Source: Bacteroidota bacterium
Lineage (GTDB): Bacteria > Bacteroidota > Bacteroidia > Flavobacteriales > Weeksellaceae
Assembly: GCA_023420435.1 (NCBI GenBank)
Contig: JAEZWE010000192.1
Span: 1-7,031, forward strand
Direction: 5' to 3'
Length of the DNA stretch: 7,031 bases
Part shown: positions 1 to 5,234 of the stretch, piece after piece
Layout of the letters: every line of letters begins with the position of its first letter
Position numbering within the stretch: the stretch's first letter is position 1
Translations under genes and position numbers: made by a program
Notes under the pieces: model-generated
What the model was told of the DNA's origin: nothing
Database searches by the model: none
What the model saw: the letters and a program-made list of their open reading frames with translations, nothing else

Positions 1-2
1 GC

Positions 3-302
3 GGAAAAGACGGTCATCCTTTTCCTGTTCCCATCAAAACTTATGATGAAACCATCAATATTTTAAAATCGGGAATTGAAAAAGCAAAACTCGGAAATTC
101 TGAAAAACTTCAGGCAATTAAGAAACTGTATGAGATTAATTTGAAGATTGAAGAAAACTTTACTCCGAATTTCGATATTCAGGAAGTGATTGAAGAAGAG
201 CGCAAAAACTCGTGGCGTTTCGACGGGAAAACGGTTTTCGGCGATTCAAAACCGCCAAAAAATGTGGAGGGAAACGGCGGAATTCAATTATCATTGTTTT
301 AA
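3..302 (+). CDS. DUF763-family protein, C-terminal 99 residues (5' end outside window)
   Basis: This open frame enters from the left edge and ends at TAA 300-302. Its first visible residues, GKDGHPFPVPIKTYDETI, followed by a lysine-rich helix (roughly residues 20-45: KSGIEKAKLGNSEKLQAIKK), match what I recall of the conserved C-terminal part of DUF763 proteins, found in archaea and many bacteria. The tail ends in a flexible, glycine-containing segment finishing IQLSLF. DUF763 has no settled biochemical role; a helix-hairpin-helix-like region lies upstream in the family, which suggests nucleic-acid binding, but that part is not in this window. The stop codon is directly followed by the ATG of the decayed Crp/Fnr gene (TAAATG), so the two were probably once co-transcribed. 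Family assignment is from memory of the motif; the frame itself is certain. Confidence 0.75.
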   Translation, partial: GKDGHPFPVPIKTYDETINILKSGIEKAKLGNSEKLQAIKKLYEINLKIEENFTPNFDIQEVIEEERKNSWRFDGKTVFGDSKPPKNVEGNGGIQLSLF

Positions 303-671
303 ATGAATTCAGTTTTTAAATACATTTACCAGCATCCTTTATGCACTGAAGAAGATTTGAAAACTTCCAGAATCACATATTCGTGTGGAATTCAAAAAAG
401 GAGATTTTCGATTGAAAGAAGGTGAAACACCCGATGAATATTAACTTTTGGATGAAGATTTGGTTCGAGCTTTTGCTCATAATTATGACAATAATGAAAT
501 AACAACCGAATTTTTTACAGTAAACGAAATTTTGATTATTCCGTCTTCACTTTTTCAAAAAATTCCAAGCAAGGAAAATCTTGAAGCAGTTACAGACTGT
601 GTTCTTTGGAAAATTGAATACGATGTTTTTCAGGAACTGTCTCACAGTATTGAAGCGTTCAGAGAAGAAGC
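303..671 (+). pseudogene. Crp/Fnr-family transcriptional regulator, broken and truncated
   Basis: The sequence starts as MNSVFKYIYQHPLCTEEDLKT in one frame, then continues from about 367 in another frame as LPESHIRVEFKKGDF and LKEGETPDEY. This is the start of the cyclic-nucleotide-binding beta-roll of Crp/Fnr regulators (the 'F..G..l..eGe....yy' pattern). Restoring two bases near 366-368 would join the frames. TAA at 442-444 then interrupts the second frame where Tyr is expected after DEY. The frame stays open afterwards (LDEDLVRAF, NNEITTEFF, a C-terminal beta-roll segment, then SIEAFRE near 669). Here family members continue with a Trp-containing dimer helix and a winged helix-turn-helix; all of that is missing, so no DNA-binding domain remains. 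Three independent lesions (frameshift, nonsense, 3' loss) make this a clear pseudogene. The longest surviving frame could only give a ~96-residue fragment from a TTG. Confidence 0.85.
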
Positions 672-780
672 AGCCGGAGGAAAAATTCACCAATCGAAAA
701 TGTCCATTGGAGATCAGGGTTTTATGGCACTTTGCTGAGATCAGGACGGAAATATGTTAGGAATTCACTCGATGAATTAA
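664..780 (+). pseudogene. Remnant of a VOC/glyoxalase-like protein gene, C-terminal end only
   Basis: Directly after the Crp/Fnr remnant, and in the same frame, the translation becomes EEAAGGKIHQSKMSIGDQGFM, then ALC, a TGA stop at 736-738, then DQDGNMLGIHSMN and TAA at 778-780. The pattern 'eaaGGki....ms.g..GfmAlf.DpeGN..GlhS' is the C-terminal beta strands and terminal signature of small VOC-superfamily (glyoxalase/bleomycin-resistance-like) proteins common in flavobacteria. Only about 38 codons remain; the N-terminal ~80 residues expected for the family are absent, and the TGA falls between AL and DQDGN. The fragment begins where the Crp/Fnr reading ends, around a short GAAGAA run, which fits a deletion that fused two neighbouring genes. 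VOC genes often sit beside SRPBCC and DoxX genes in this group (recalled), as they would have here. Assignment rests on motif recognition over a short stretch. Confidence 0.65.
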
Positions 781-977
781 AAATATCTGAAAGCCTGCCT
801 TTAAACATAATTCATTATAAATGAATCTCTCTGTACGCTGTTTCTCAGTGGTCACTATTAATAAACCAAAGTGAAACGACGTTTATACAGATTTGTAAAT
901 TTAATGGTTTCATTTGTTTTCAGAGTAAACCAATTATTACTAAAAACGGATAATCAAAAAAAAAAAATGATCAAATT
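781..977. other. Gene-free spacer after the decayed genes
   Basis: Together with the terminator and leader that follow, this makes about 275 bases without a gene. A GTG-started frame of 67 codons (871-1074) is open, but its translation is low-complexity Lys/Asn/Phe-rich, it reads through a terminator hairpin and overlaps the start of the next gene, so I do not call it. A small inverted repeat, TTCAT-N5-ATGAA, lies at 811-825. Weak matches to the -7 box occur (TAAATTTA at 896-903), upstream of the terminator. Nothing else recognisable was seen. Confidence 0.6.
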
Positions 978-1020
978 AAAAAACTGCTTTACAATTTATA
1001 CAAGGCAGTTTTTTAATTTT
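978..1020 (+). terminator. Rho-independent terminator (bidirectional appearance)
   Basis: AAAAAACTGCTTT (978-990) pairs with AAGGCAGTTTTTT (1002-1014) as a stem of about 13 bp with one G-U pair and an 11-base loop, followed by AATTTT. The central CTGC/GCAG core is flanked by an A-run and a T-run, the typical flavobacterial layout that can act in both directions. It separates the decayed region from the SRPBCC gene at 1056, so that gene probably has its own promoter in the short 1021-1055 interval; TAAATTTA at 1025-1032 is a 5/6 match to the -7 box, without a convincing -33 element. Confidence 0.7.
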
Positions 1021-1055
1021 ATCGTAAATTTAAAAATTCGAAATCTTAAAAAAAT

Positions 1056-1469
1056 ATGGAGCCCATCAAAATAGATATCACCATTTTAGCGCCAGTAGAA
1101 AAAGTTTGGAAGTATATGAACGATCCTAAACATATTGTAAAATGGAACTTCGCCCACGAAACCTGGCACTGTACAAAAGCCGAAAATAATTTAGAAATTG
1201 GCGGAAAACTACAAACCAGAATGGAAGCTAAAGACGGAAGTTTTGGTTTTGATTTTATTGGAATTTACGATGAAATTATTCCGCAAGAATTGATAAAATA
1301 CCATTTGGAAGACGGCAGAAAGCTAGAAGTGAAATTCAATAAAATAGACGAAAACACCACGGAAATTATCCAAACCTTCGATCCGGAAAAACAAAATTCC
1401 CGCGAAATGCAAAGAGACGGTTGGTACGCTATTTTGAATAACTTTCATAAATATGTGGAAAATCACTAG
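1056..1469 (+). CDS. SRPBCC (AHSA1/START-like) domain protein, 137 aa
   Basis: The 137-residue product is a complete single-domain SRPBCC protein. It opens with the family's first beta strand and helix (IKIDITILAPVEKVWKYMND, residues 4-23), followed by a helix-grip loop with the characteristic Trp (HIVKWNFAHETWHC, 26-39). Residues 48-75 show the IGGKLQTRMEA / FDFIGIYDEIIP strand series. Near 80-95 comes YHLEDGRKLEVKF, then TTEIIQTF, and the long C-terminal helix starts at QRDGWYAILNNFHKYVE (119-135). This matches the 'ATPase expression/Aha1-like' uncharacterised SRPBCC group, which forms a deep hydrophobic ligand pocket; the ligand here is unknown. It is cytosolic, with no signal peptide. ATG 1056 follows an A-rich leader as expected when no Shine-Dalgarno is used. 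A hairpin terminator follows, so it is probably monocistronic. Confidence 0.9.
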   Translation: MEPIKIDITILAPVEKVWKYMNDPKHIVKWNFAHETWHCTKAENNLEIGGKLQTRMEAKDGSFGFDFIGIYDEIIPQELIKYHLEDGRKLEVKFNKIDENTTEIIQTFDPEKQNSREMQRDGWYAILNNFHKYVENH

Positions 1470-1528
1470 AAAAGAATTTGAGCTGTTTTGGCTTAAACTA
1501 TTCCATAATGATCATTTGATGAAATAAT

Positions 1529-1566
1529 AAAAAATACAAATTCTTTTATCAATTTGTTATTTTTTC
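1529..1566 (+). terminator. AT-rich hairpin, probable terminator of the first SRPBCC gene
   Basis: AAAAAATA-CAAATT (1529-1542) pairs with AATTTG-T-TATTTTT (1551-1565): 14 bp with one bulged T (1557) and an 8-base loop, ending in a T-run to 1566. The stem has only one G-C pair, so it is weak thermodynamically, but the A-run/T-run framing and the position 60 bp after the stop codon fit a terminator. The following gene at 1623 would then need a promoter in 1567-1622, where I see no clear -33/-7 pair. Confidence 0.5.
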
Positions 1567-1622
1567 TGAAAATTCAAAAATTGGGTAGAAGAAAATTAAT
1601 TCAAAACTTAAAATTTTAAAAT

Positions 1623-2099
1623 ATGGAAACCATCTCACATACCATCGAAATTAATGCAACAGCCGAAGAAATCTGGAAGATTCTTTGGGACAAATCAACC
1701 TATGCAGAATGGACTCAATTTTTTTGTGAAGGAGAAAATAATGGCGGATCTTACGAATCGGATTGGAAAGTGTGCGGAAGAACCGTTTTTCTCGATTCTA
1801 CTGGACAAAACGGTATGATTTCTACCATTCAAAGTTTAAATGAACCTTATGAAGTGGTCTTCAAACATTTGGGATATATTGAAAATGGTGAGGAAATCAC
1901 CGATTCTAAAGAAATTGAAGAATGGAGCGGTGCGCAAGAGAAATATTTTCTTACAGAACTGGTAGATTACACCAAATTGCAGGGTGAACTTCAAACCATG
2001 AGTGAATATGCTGAAAATATGAAAAACGGATTTGTAAAAGGTTTTGAACGGGTGAAAAAACTTGCAGAGAATAGAAAAAATAATTTGGGCGGGCTTTAG
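1623..2099 (+). CDS. SRPBCC domain protein (polyketide-cyclase/AHSA1-like), 158 aa
   Basis: This is a second, different SRPBCC protein. ISHTIEINATAEEIWKILWD (residues 4-23) is the first strand and capping helix; YAEWTQFFCEG carries the pocket Trp; YESDWKVCGRTVFLD (44-58) and MISTIQSLNEPYEVVFKHLGYIENG (65-89) are the following strands. EEWSGAQEKYFLTEL is a strand pair close to ones in flavobacterial 'SRPBCC domain-containing protein' entries. The C-terminal helix runs from about residue 127 (SEYAENMKNGFVKGFERVKKLAE). Family members bind hydrophobic small molecules; substrate and role are not deducible. It is only distantly alike to the SRPBCC protein at 1056, so the pair is not a recent duplication. 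Its last codons (NLGGL, stop) are formed by a GC-rich hairpin. DoxX follows after 53 bp and may be co-transcribed. ATG 1623 sits behind an A/T-rich leader. Confidence 0.9.
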   Translation: METISHTIEINATAEEIWKILWDKSTYAEWTQFFCEGENNGGSYESDWKVCGRTVFLDSTGQNGMISTIQSLNEPYEVVFKHLGYIENGEEITDSKEIEEWSGAQEKYFLTELVDYTKLQGELQTMSEYAENMKNGFVKGFERVKKLAENRKNNLGGL

Positions 2100-2107
2100 C
2101 CCGCTTT
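2087..2107 (+). repeat. GC-rich hairpin across the stop codon (GCGGGC-TTTA-GCCCGC)
   Basis: A perfect 6-bp inverted repeat, GCGGGC (2089-2094) and GCCCGC (2099-2104), encloses a TTTA tetraloop that includes part of the TAG stop codon of the SRPBCC gene. It is strikingly GC-rich against its AT-rich surroundings. The downstream tract (TTTACGTTT) is too weak for a convincing intrinsic terminator, so it may attenuate transcription, stabilise the mRNA 3' end, or be one copy of a dispersed palindrome of the 'GGGCTTTAGCCC' kind that I recall from related genomes. Confidence 0.5.
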
Positions 2108-2152
2108 ACGTTTCCTGAAAATAGGCTTTATTCCAAAAATAAATTCAAAATT

Positions 2153-2611
2153 ATGAAACTACTTTACATCCTTTTTGTTGCTTTTATTTTATCCTTAATC
2201 ACAACAAAAATTGTTCAGGGAAATTGGAATTTCCTTTTCGCAGGAAATTTCGGAATGGCTGCTTTTATCATATTTACAGGATTGGCGCATTTCAAATTTC
2301 AAAAAGGAATGGCAATGATGATTCCCGATTTTATTCCCGCAAAAATGTTTTTGGTTTATTTAACGGGAATTCTCGAAATTGCAGCAGGAATCGGACTTTT
2401 AATTCCCGAATTGCGAAAACTAACCGCTATTTTACTCATCATCTTTTTGCTCATCGTATTTATCGCCAACATTAATTCTTCCAATAAAAATATCAATTTA
2501 TTTAAAGCAGATTTTTCAGGTCCCGGAATGAATTATTTGTATAAAGAACGTATTCCTATGCAAATCCTATTAATTGCCTGGACTTGGTTTTTCGGAGTTT
2601 ATTTGAGTTGA
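2153..2611 (+). CDS. DoxX-like integral membrane protein, 152 aa
   Basis: The product is almost entirely hydrophobic, with membrane segments at about residues 3-20, 28-46, 64-84, 88-107 and 134-151. The second segment ends in FTGLAHFKFQKGMAMMIPDFIP (41-62), the DoxX-superfamily hallmark in which a helix ending near 'G..Hf' is followed by 'P.f.p'. The next helix carries YLTGILEIAAGIGLLIPELRK (69-89), matching the 'tG..Ei..gigLl.p..R' motif. The C-terminal part has NLFKADF and a final helix. DoxX-like proteins are poorly characterised; some act with oxidoreductases in thiol or oxidative-stress handling. An inner-membrane location is certain; the biochemical role is not. It lies 53 bp after the SRPBCC gene on the same strand. 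The ORF in the +1 frame over this gene is a shadow. Confidence 0.88.
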   Translation: MKLLYILFVAFILSLITTKIVQGNWNFLFAGNFGMAAFIIFTGLAHFKFQKGMAMMIPDFIPAKMFLVYLTGILEIAAGIGLLIPELRKLTAILLIIFLLIVFIANINSSNKNINLFKADFSGPGMNYLYKERIPMQILLIAWTWFFGVYLS

Positions 2612-2663
2612 AATTTAGATCGCACTTCTATCATTATATTCAAAATCAAAAATTTTAAAAAAT

Positions 2664-2690
2664 TTAAAGTAATCTAAATTTGCAATCGTC
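2664..2690 (+). promoter_or_regulatory. Putative autoregulated ECF promoter of the sigma-factor operon
   Basis: TTAAAGTAAT (2664-2673), 13 bases, then CGTC (2687-2690). The same 10-mer, the same spacing and the same CGTC occur at 3679-3705 in front of the next transcription unit. CGTC is a classic -10 element of ECF sigma factors, and if AAAGT is the -35 core then the AAAGT-N17-GTC spacing equals that of typical ECF promoters. Expected transcription start is near 2697-2700, which would leave ATG 2700 leaderless and gives ATG 2721 a leader of about 22 bases, favouring 2721. An overlapping housekeeping-type -7 box, TAAATTTG at 2675-2682, is an alternative or second promoter. An imperfectly related inverted repeat (AAATTTA 2660-2666 / TAAATTT 2675-2681) brackets the -35 area. 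Confidence 0.6.
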
Positions 2691-2720
2691 ATATCCAATA
2701 TGACAGCAACAATTTCATTA

Positions 2721-3269
2721 ATGGCTGAAACGGAAAAGCAAAACATTATTTCGCAAGCGGTAAAAGATTATCGTGGAAGATTGATGTCTTTCATCCGTCC
2801 CAAAGTAAAAAATACAGAAGATGCAGAAGATATTTTGCAGGAAGTGTGGTATCAGTTTAGTAATATCACCAATATTTCCGAAATTGTAAACGTCGGAAGT
2901 TGGCTGTACAAAGTGTCTAGCAATAAAATCATCGATAAATACCGCAAGAAAACCACCGAAAATTTGGAAGATTTTGTATATGAAGATGGAAGTTTCTCCA
3001 TAAAAAATATTTTGCTTTTGGATGAAAGTGCAGATGCGGAACTCAAACTTTTTCAGGACGAAGTTTGGAAACAACTTTTTGCAGCATTGGAAGAGCTCCC
3101 TGAAAAACAGCGTTTGGTTTTTACAGAAAATAAACTCAACGATAAAACACTTCAGCAAATTGCCGATGAACAGGGCGAAAATTTGAAAACCATCATCAGT
3201 AGAAAACAGTATGCCGTAAAACATTTGCGGGTGAGATTGCAGCAATTGTATAACGAATTAAATCAGTAA
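2721..3269 (+). CDS. ECF-type RNA polymerase sigma factor (sigma-70 family), 182 aa
   Basis: Residues about 12-78 form region 2: the helix YRGRLMSFIRPKV, the core-binding NTEDAEDILQEVWYQF (31-46), and the promoter-melting/-10 segment WLYKVSSNKIIDKYRKK (61-77). A linker of about 35 residues contains no extra domain. Region 4 runs from about 115 to 176: LEELPEKQRLVF (123-134), then the helix-turn-helix TLQQIADEQGENLKTIISRK (143-162) and YAVKHLRVRLQQL. With no region 3 and 182 residues, it is an ECF sigma factor. I chose ATG 2721 over the in-frame ATG 2700 because the putative promoter places the transcript start close to 2700 and because MAETEKQ leads naturally into the first helix; 2700 would add seven residues. 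The gene for a small membrane protein starts 2 bp after the stop. No classical zinc-binding anti-sigma gene is present. Likely positively autoregulated. Confidence 0.9.
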   Translation: MAETEKQNIISQAVKDYRGRLMSFIRPKVKNTEDAEDILQEVWYQFSNITNISEIVNVGSWLYKVSSNKIIDKYRKKTTENLEDFVYEDGSFSIKNILLLDESADAELKLFQDEVWKQLFAALEELPEKQRLVFTENKLNDKTLQQIADEQGENLKTIISRKQYAVKHLRVRLQQLYNELNQ

Positions 3270-3271
3270 AA

Positions 3272-3601
3272 ATGAACAGACATAAAAAATCGAAATTTTT
3301 ATTTTTCCTTATTCCGCCCCTTATTTTGTTCGCCGTAACCCTTATCGTGATGTGGCTTTGGAATTTGCTTTTGCCGGAAATTATCGGCGTGAAATCCATC
3401 TCATTTTGGCAAGCCATGGGAATTTTAATTTTGAGCAAAATTCTTTTCGGTGGTTTCCATTTTGGAAAAGGAAAATTTGGAAATTTTAAAGAAAAAATGA
3501 TGGAACGCAAAATGTCGGGAATGACGGACGAAGAAAAAGAAAAATTTAAAGAAATATGGCGCAAACGTTGCGGAACAGGTTTCTTTAAAGATGAAAATTA
3601 A
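3272..3601 (+). CDS. Small two-helix membrane protein co-transcribed with the sigma factor, 109 aa
   Basis: ATG 3272 lies two bases after the sigma-factor stop codon, so the two are translationally linked. The product has a basic N-terminus (MNRHKKSK), a membrane segment at about residues 9-33 (LFFLIPPLILFAVTLIVMWLWN), the conserved-looking loop LLLPEIIGVKSISFWQAMG (32-50) and a second hydrophobic segment to about 60 ending SKILFGGF. It ends in a charged cytoplasmic tail, MSGMTDEEKEKFKEIWRKRC (81-100). I recall proteins of this build (LP..fG...isfWQAlGll.LskILFGGF) directly behind sigma factors in many Bacteroidota, without an assigned function. Both ends should face the cytoplasm, and a tail next to the sigma gene makes an anti-sigma or sensor role plausible, but no known anti-sigma motif is visible. 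The stop codon is inside the stem of the terminator. Confidence 0.85.
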   Translation: MNRHKKSKFLFFLIPPLILFAVTLIVMWLWNLLLPEIIGVKSISFWQAMGILILSKILFGGFHFGKGKFGNFKEKMMERKMSGMTDEEKEKFKEIWRKRCGTGFFKDEN

Positions 3602-3627
3602 ACGGGTTTTTTGCTCGTTTTTTTTTT
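3600..3627 (+). terminator. Strong rho-independent terminator of the sigma-factor operon
   Basis: AAACGGGT (3600-3607) pairs with GCTCGTTT (3613-3620) through a TTTTT loop, giving 8 bp with two wobble pairs, followed by an unbroken T-run (3618-3627). It starts within the stop codon of the membrane-protein gene. It should cleanly separate the sigma operon from the gene at 3750, which therefore needs its own promoter. Confidence 0.8.
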
Positions 3628-3678
3628 ATAAATCAATGAGTTACAAGAGTGATTTTCTTGTATAAAATTTAAAAAAAA

Positions 3679-3705
3679 TTAAAGTAATTCTGAAGTTTAT
3701 CCGTC
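3679..3705 (+). promoter_or_regulatory. Putative ECF promoter of the 89-aa gene (second copy of the sigma-operon promoter)
   Basis: TTAAAGTAAT (3679-3688), 13 bases, CGTC (3702-3705): identical blocks and spacing to 2664-2690, while the 13-base spacer is different except for scattered positions. Both copies are preceded by an A/T-tract. There is no TAnnTTTG box here, so the shared element is the better explanation for expression of this gene. Expected start of transcription is about 3712-3715, giving a leader of about 36 bases to ATG 3750. Confidence 0.6.
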
Positions 3706-3749
3706 TTCACTAAAAACAACGAAAAGTAGTAAAATTTAAAATTTAAAAA

Positions 3750-4019
3750 ATGAAAAATTCAAATTTAAAAGGTGCTTTAGGAGCACTTGCAGTAGTAGGA
3801 GTAGCTTTAGCAGCAAAGAAAATGTGCGAAAGAAGAAAATTTATGAAAGGTATTTTTGAAGAATACGATATCAAAGAAAAAACACCTTTCGGTTTTGCAG
3901 ATAAAATTCGTGAACTGGATGACGAAAAATATGCAGAACTAAAAGATAAATTCAAAGCTAAATTTTCATCCAAATGTTGCTCTAAAAATGCTTTCAAAAC
4001 GGAAAAAGCAGAAGCTTAA
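3750..4019 (+). CDS. Small membrane-associated protein, probable target of the sigma factor, 89 aa
   Basis: I do not recognise a named family. The product begins with a short Ala/Gly/Val-rich hydrophobic segment (LKGALGALAVVGVALAAKK, residues 6-24), which could be one short membrane helix or an amphipathic anchor, followed by a very basic patch (KKMCERRKFMKG, 23-34). Then comes EEYDIKEKTPFGFADKIRE and a charged helix LDDEKYAELKDKFKAKF (56-72) ending in a SSKCCSK pair of cysteines (76-77). The charged helix resembles the tail of the membrane protein in the sigma operon (MTDEEKEKFKEIW). The absence of a signal-peptidase site and the positive-inside rule suggest a cytoplasmic C-terminus. It stands alone between two terminators with its own promoter. 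The overlapping minus-strand frame of similar length is a shadow. Confidence 0.8.
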   Translation: MKNSNLKGALGALAVVGVALAAKKMCERRKFMKGIFEEYDIKEKTPFGFADKIRELDDEKYAELKDKFKAKFSSKCCSKNAFKTEKAEA

Positions 4020-4048
4020 AAAATATTTTCAATCAACTAATCAAGAGA

Positions 4049-4080
4049 ACATCCGCAGAATTTCTGCGGGTGTTTTTTTT
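4049..4080 (+). terminator. Strong rho-independent terminator after the 89-aa gene
   Basis: ACATCCGCAGA (4049-4059) pairs with TCTGCGGGTGT (4063-4073) as an 11-bp stem with one G-U pair and a 3-base loop, followed by eight T residues (4073-4080). It stands 30 bp beyond the stop codon. The opposite gene ends at 4104 and would meet the same hairpin from the other side, followed there by a less perfect U-rich stretch, so partial bidirectional use is possible. Confidence 0.85.
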
Positions 4081-4103
4081 ATTTTTATTAAAAAATTTGA
4101 AAT

Positions 4104-5174
4104 TTATTTTCCAGTAACTGAAGTTTCGTAATTTCTCAAAGTAAAATTAAGCACCGCTTCCACAATATCGCCCATGGTTTCACAGTTTTTCAGTTCGTTG
4201 TCGTTTAAATAATTGTAAATTTCTTCACGAAGCTGAATTACTTTTTCTTTGGGAGCAATTTCATCTTTTTTCATGATAGAAATTAATTTTTTTAATCGGG
4301 TTGAACCTACAATCATTCTTTTAGCCATGATAGACCGCTCCTCATGCTGATATTGCCGTATCGAAGATTCTTCAATATTTTCTGAAACAAATTTTACATA
4401 ATCCAAATTTTCCCGAAAAAACTGAGGTTTATAAGTGTTTATTCTGCCCTCATAACTTTGCTGGTCAAAATCAATGCTGCGAATTCTGTACTTCACTTCA
4501 TCAAAATCCGGCGTCATTTCAATCACGAAATTATAAGATCTTTGGTCACCTAAAAGTCGCAGAAAACAACGTTCATTAAATTTCACAAATTCTTTGGCGA
4601 TTCTTTTTTTGTTGCTGTTTTCATTTACAAAACGTTCCAGAAAAACATCTCCGGGAATTCCTGCAATATGTTCTTCAATTAAGGTATTTCCGTGAACCAA
4701 AAAATAAACACGGTTTGGAGAAAGCAAATATTCTAATTCCAAACCATAAATTCTGGAAGCATCCGCTTTTTTTACATAAAAATAATCGTGGATATCATTG
4801 TAAACATTCCGGATTTTTATTCTGAAAGGATGCGAATTTCCAAAAGTGCAGTAATCCACACTGTCCACAACCAAATGTTCTGCAGCTTCTTCATTACCGT
4901 CAGAACGTAATCTCTGGTAAATTTTTACCAAACCTTTGTAAATTTCGTCTTGCTCATAATGCGCAAACATAACACCTTCCCATAAAGTATCTTTTTCATA
5001 ATTATCCAAAATCGGAAAATGATCGATAAAACGCATTAAATCTTCGTATGTGATAGGCGATTTTATGGATCGGTCATATTTAAAAAGATAATCCATCAAT
5101 TCCTGTTTTATGGGATAATGAATTTTCTTTTTTGAAATTTTGATATCGTCTTTTCCTGAAGAATGCATAAACAT
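4104..5174 (-). CDS. Uncharacterised 356-aa protein with kinase-like (PKL-fold) motifs
   Basis: No named family is recognised. The N-terminal third (about 15-110) is helical, with YEDLMRFIDHFPILDNYEKD and acidic segments. From about 118 the order of motifs resembles a small phosphotransferase/protein-kinase-like fold: YFYVKK (131-136, candidate nucleotide-binding Lys), GLELEYLL (144-151, candidate helix-C Glu), VYFLVHGNTLIEEHIAGIPGD (156-176, strand plus hinge like 'EyI.G'), then LLGDQRSYNFVIE (207-219). That last segment has the exact D-x4-N spacing of the aminoglycoside-phosphotransferase HGDxxxxN loop. YRIRSIDFDQQSYEG (229-243) corresponds to the metal-binding IDFD motif. The C-terminal part (270-356) is helical and charged. 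No glycine-rich loop and no His before the catalytic Asp are seen, so activity is uncertain. It is soluble, with no signal peptide. It is divergently transcribed from the J-domain gene, 60 bp apart. ATG 5174 is used; ATG at residue 3 is possible. Confidence 0.85.
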   Translation of the reverse strand: MFMHSSGKDDIKISKKKIHYPIKQELMDYLFKYDRSIKSPITYEDLMRFIDHFPILDNYEKDTLWEGVMFAHYEQDEIYKGLVKIYQRLRSDGNEEAAEHLVVDSVDYCTFGNSHPFRIKIRNVYNDIHDYFYVKKADASRIYGLELEYLLSPNRVYFLVHGNTLIEEHIAGIPGDVFLERFVNENSNKKRIAKEFVKFNERCFLRLLGDQRSYNFVIEMTPDFDEVKYRIRSIDFDQQSYEGRINTYKPQFFRENLDYVKFVSENIEESSIRQYQHEERSIMAKRMIVGSTRLKKLISIMKKDEIAPKEKVIQLREEIYNYLNDNELKNCETMGDIVEAVLNFTLRNYETSVTGK

Positions 5175-5209
5175 TGATTTTCTGAACTAAAATTATAAAA
5201 ATAAATCAA

Positions 5210-5217
5210 TATTTTTG
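5210..5217 (+). promoter_or_regulatory. -7 box (TATTTTTG) for the J-domain gene
   Basis: TATTTTTG is a full match to the Bacteroidota -7 consensus TAnnTTTG and ends 17 bases before the TTG start codon of the J-domain gene. No TTG -33 element sits at the expected distance of about 19-21 bases, so this is a partial promoter match. On the opposite strand, TAATTTTA nearby is a 5/6 match that could serve the divergent kinase-like gene. Confidence 0.4.
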
Positions 5218-5234
5218 TGGGAATAAGTTGAAAA

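Noticed and set aside
448..738. 96-codon frame from TTG as an independent small gene
   Set aside because: It is the surviving open part of the Crp/Fnr remnant plus the VOC tail; the lesion at 442-444 and sequence on both sides show it is a piece of decayed genes.
871..1074. GTG-started 67-codon frame
   Set aside because: Low-complexity translation, reads through a clear terminator hairpin and overlaps the start of the SRPBCC gene.
2718..3245. 175-codon minus-strand frame over the sigma-factor gene
   Set aside because: The sense strand has full sigma-70 region 2 and 4 motifs; the antisense translation is Phe/Ile/Cys-rich with no recognisable domain.
541..3706. Shared 12-mer TCCGTCTTCACT at about 540-551 and 3700-3711
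   Set aside because: The first copy is inside Crp/Fnr coding sequence with no TTAAAGTAAT partner upstream, so the match looks like chance.
3743..3997. 84-codon minus-strand frame over the 89-aa gene
   Set aside because: Serine/phenylalanine-rich shadow; the plus strand has its own promoter, A-rich leader and terminator.
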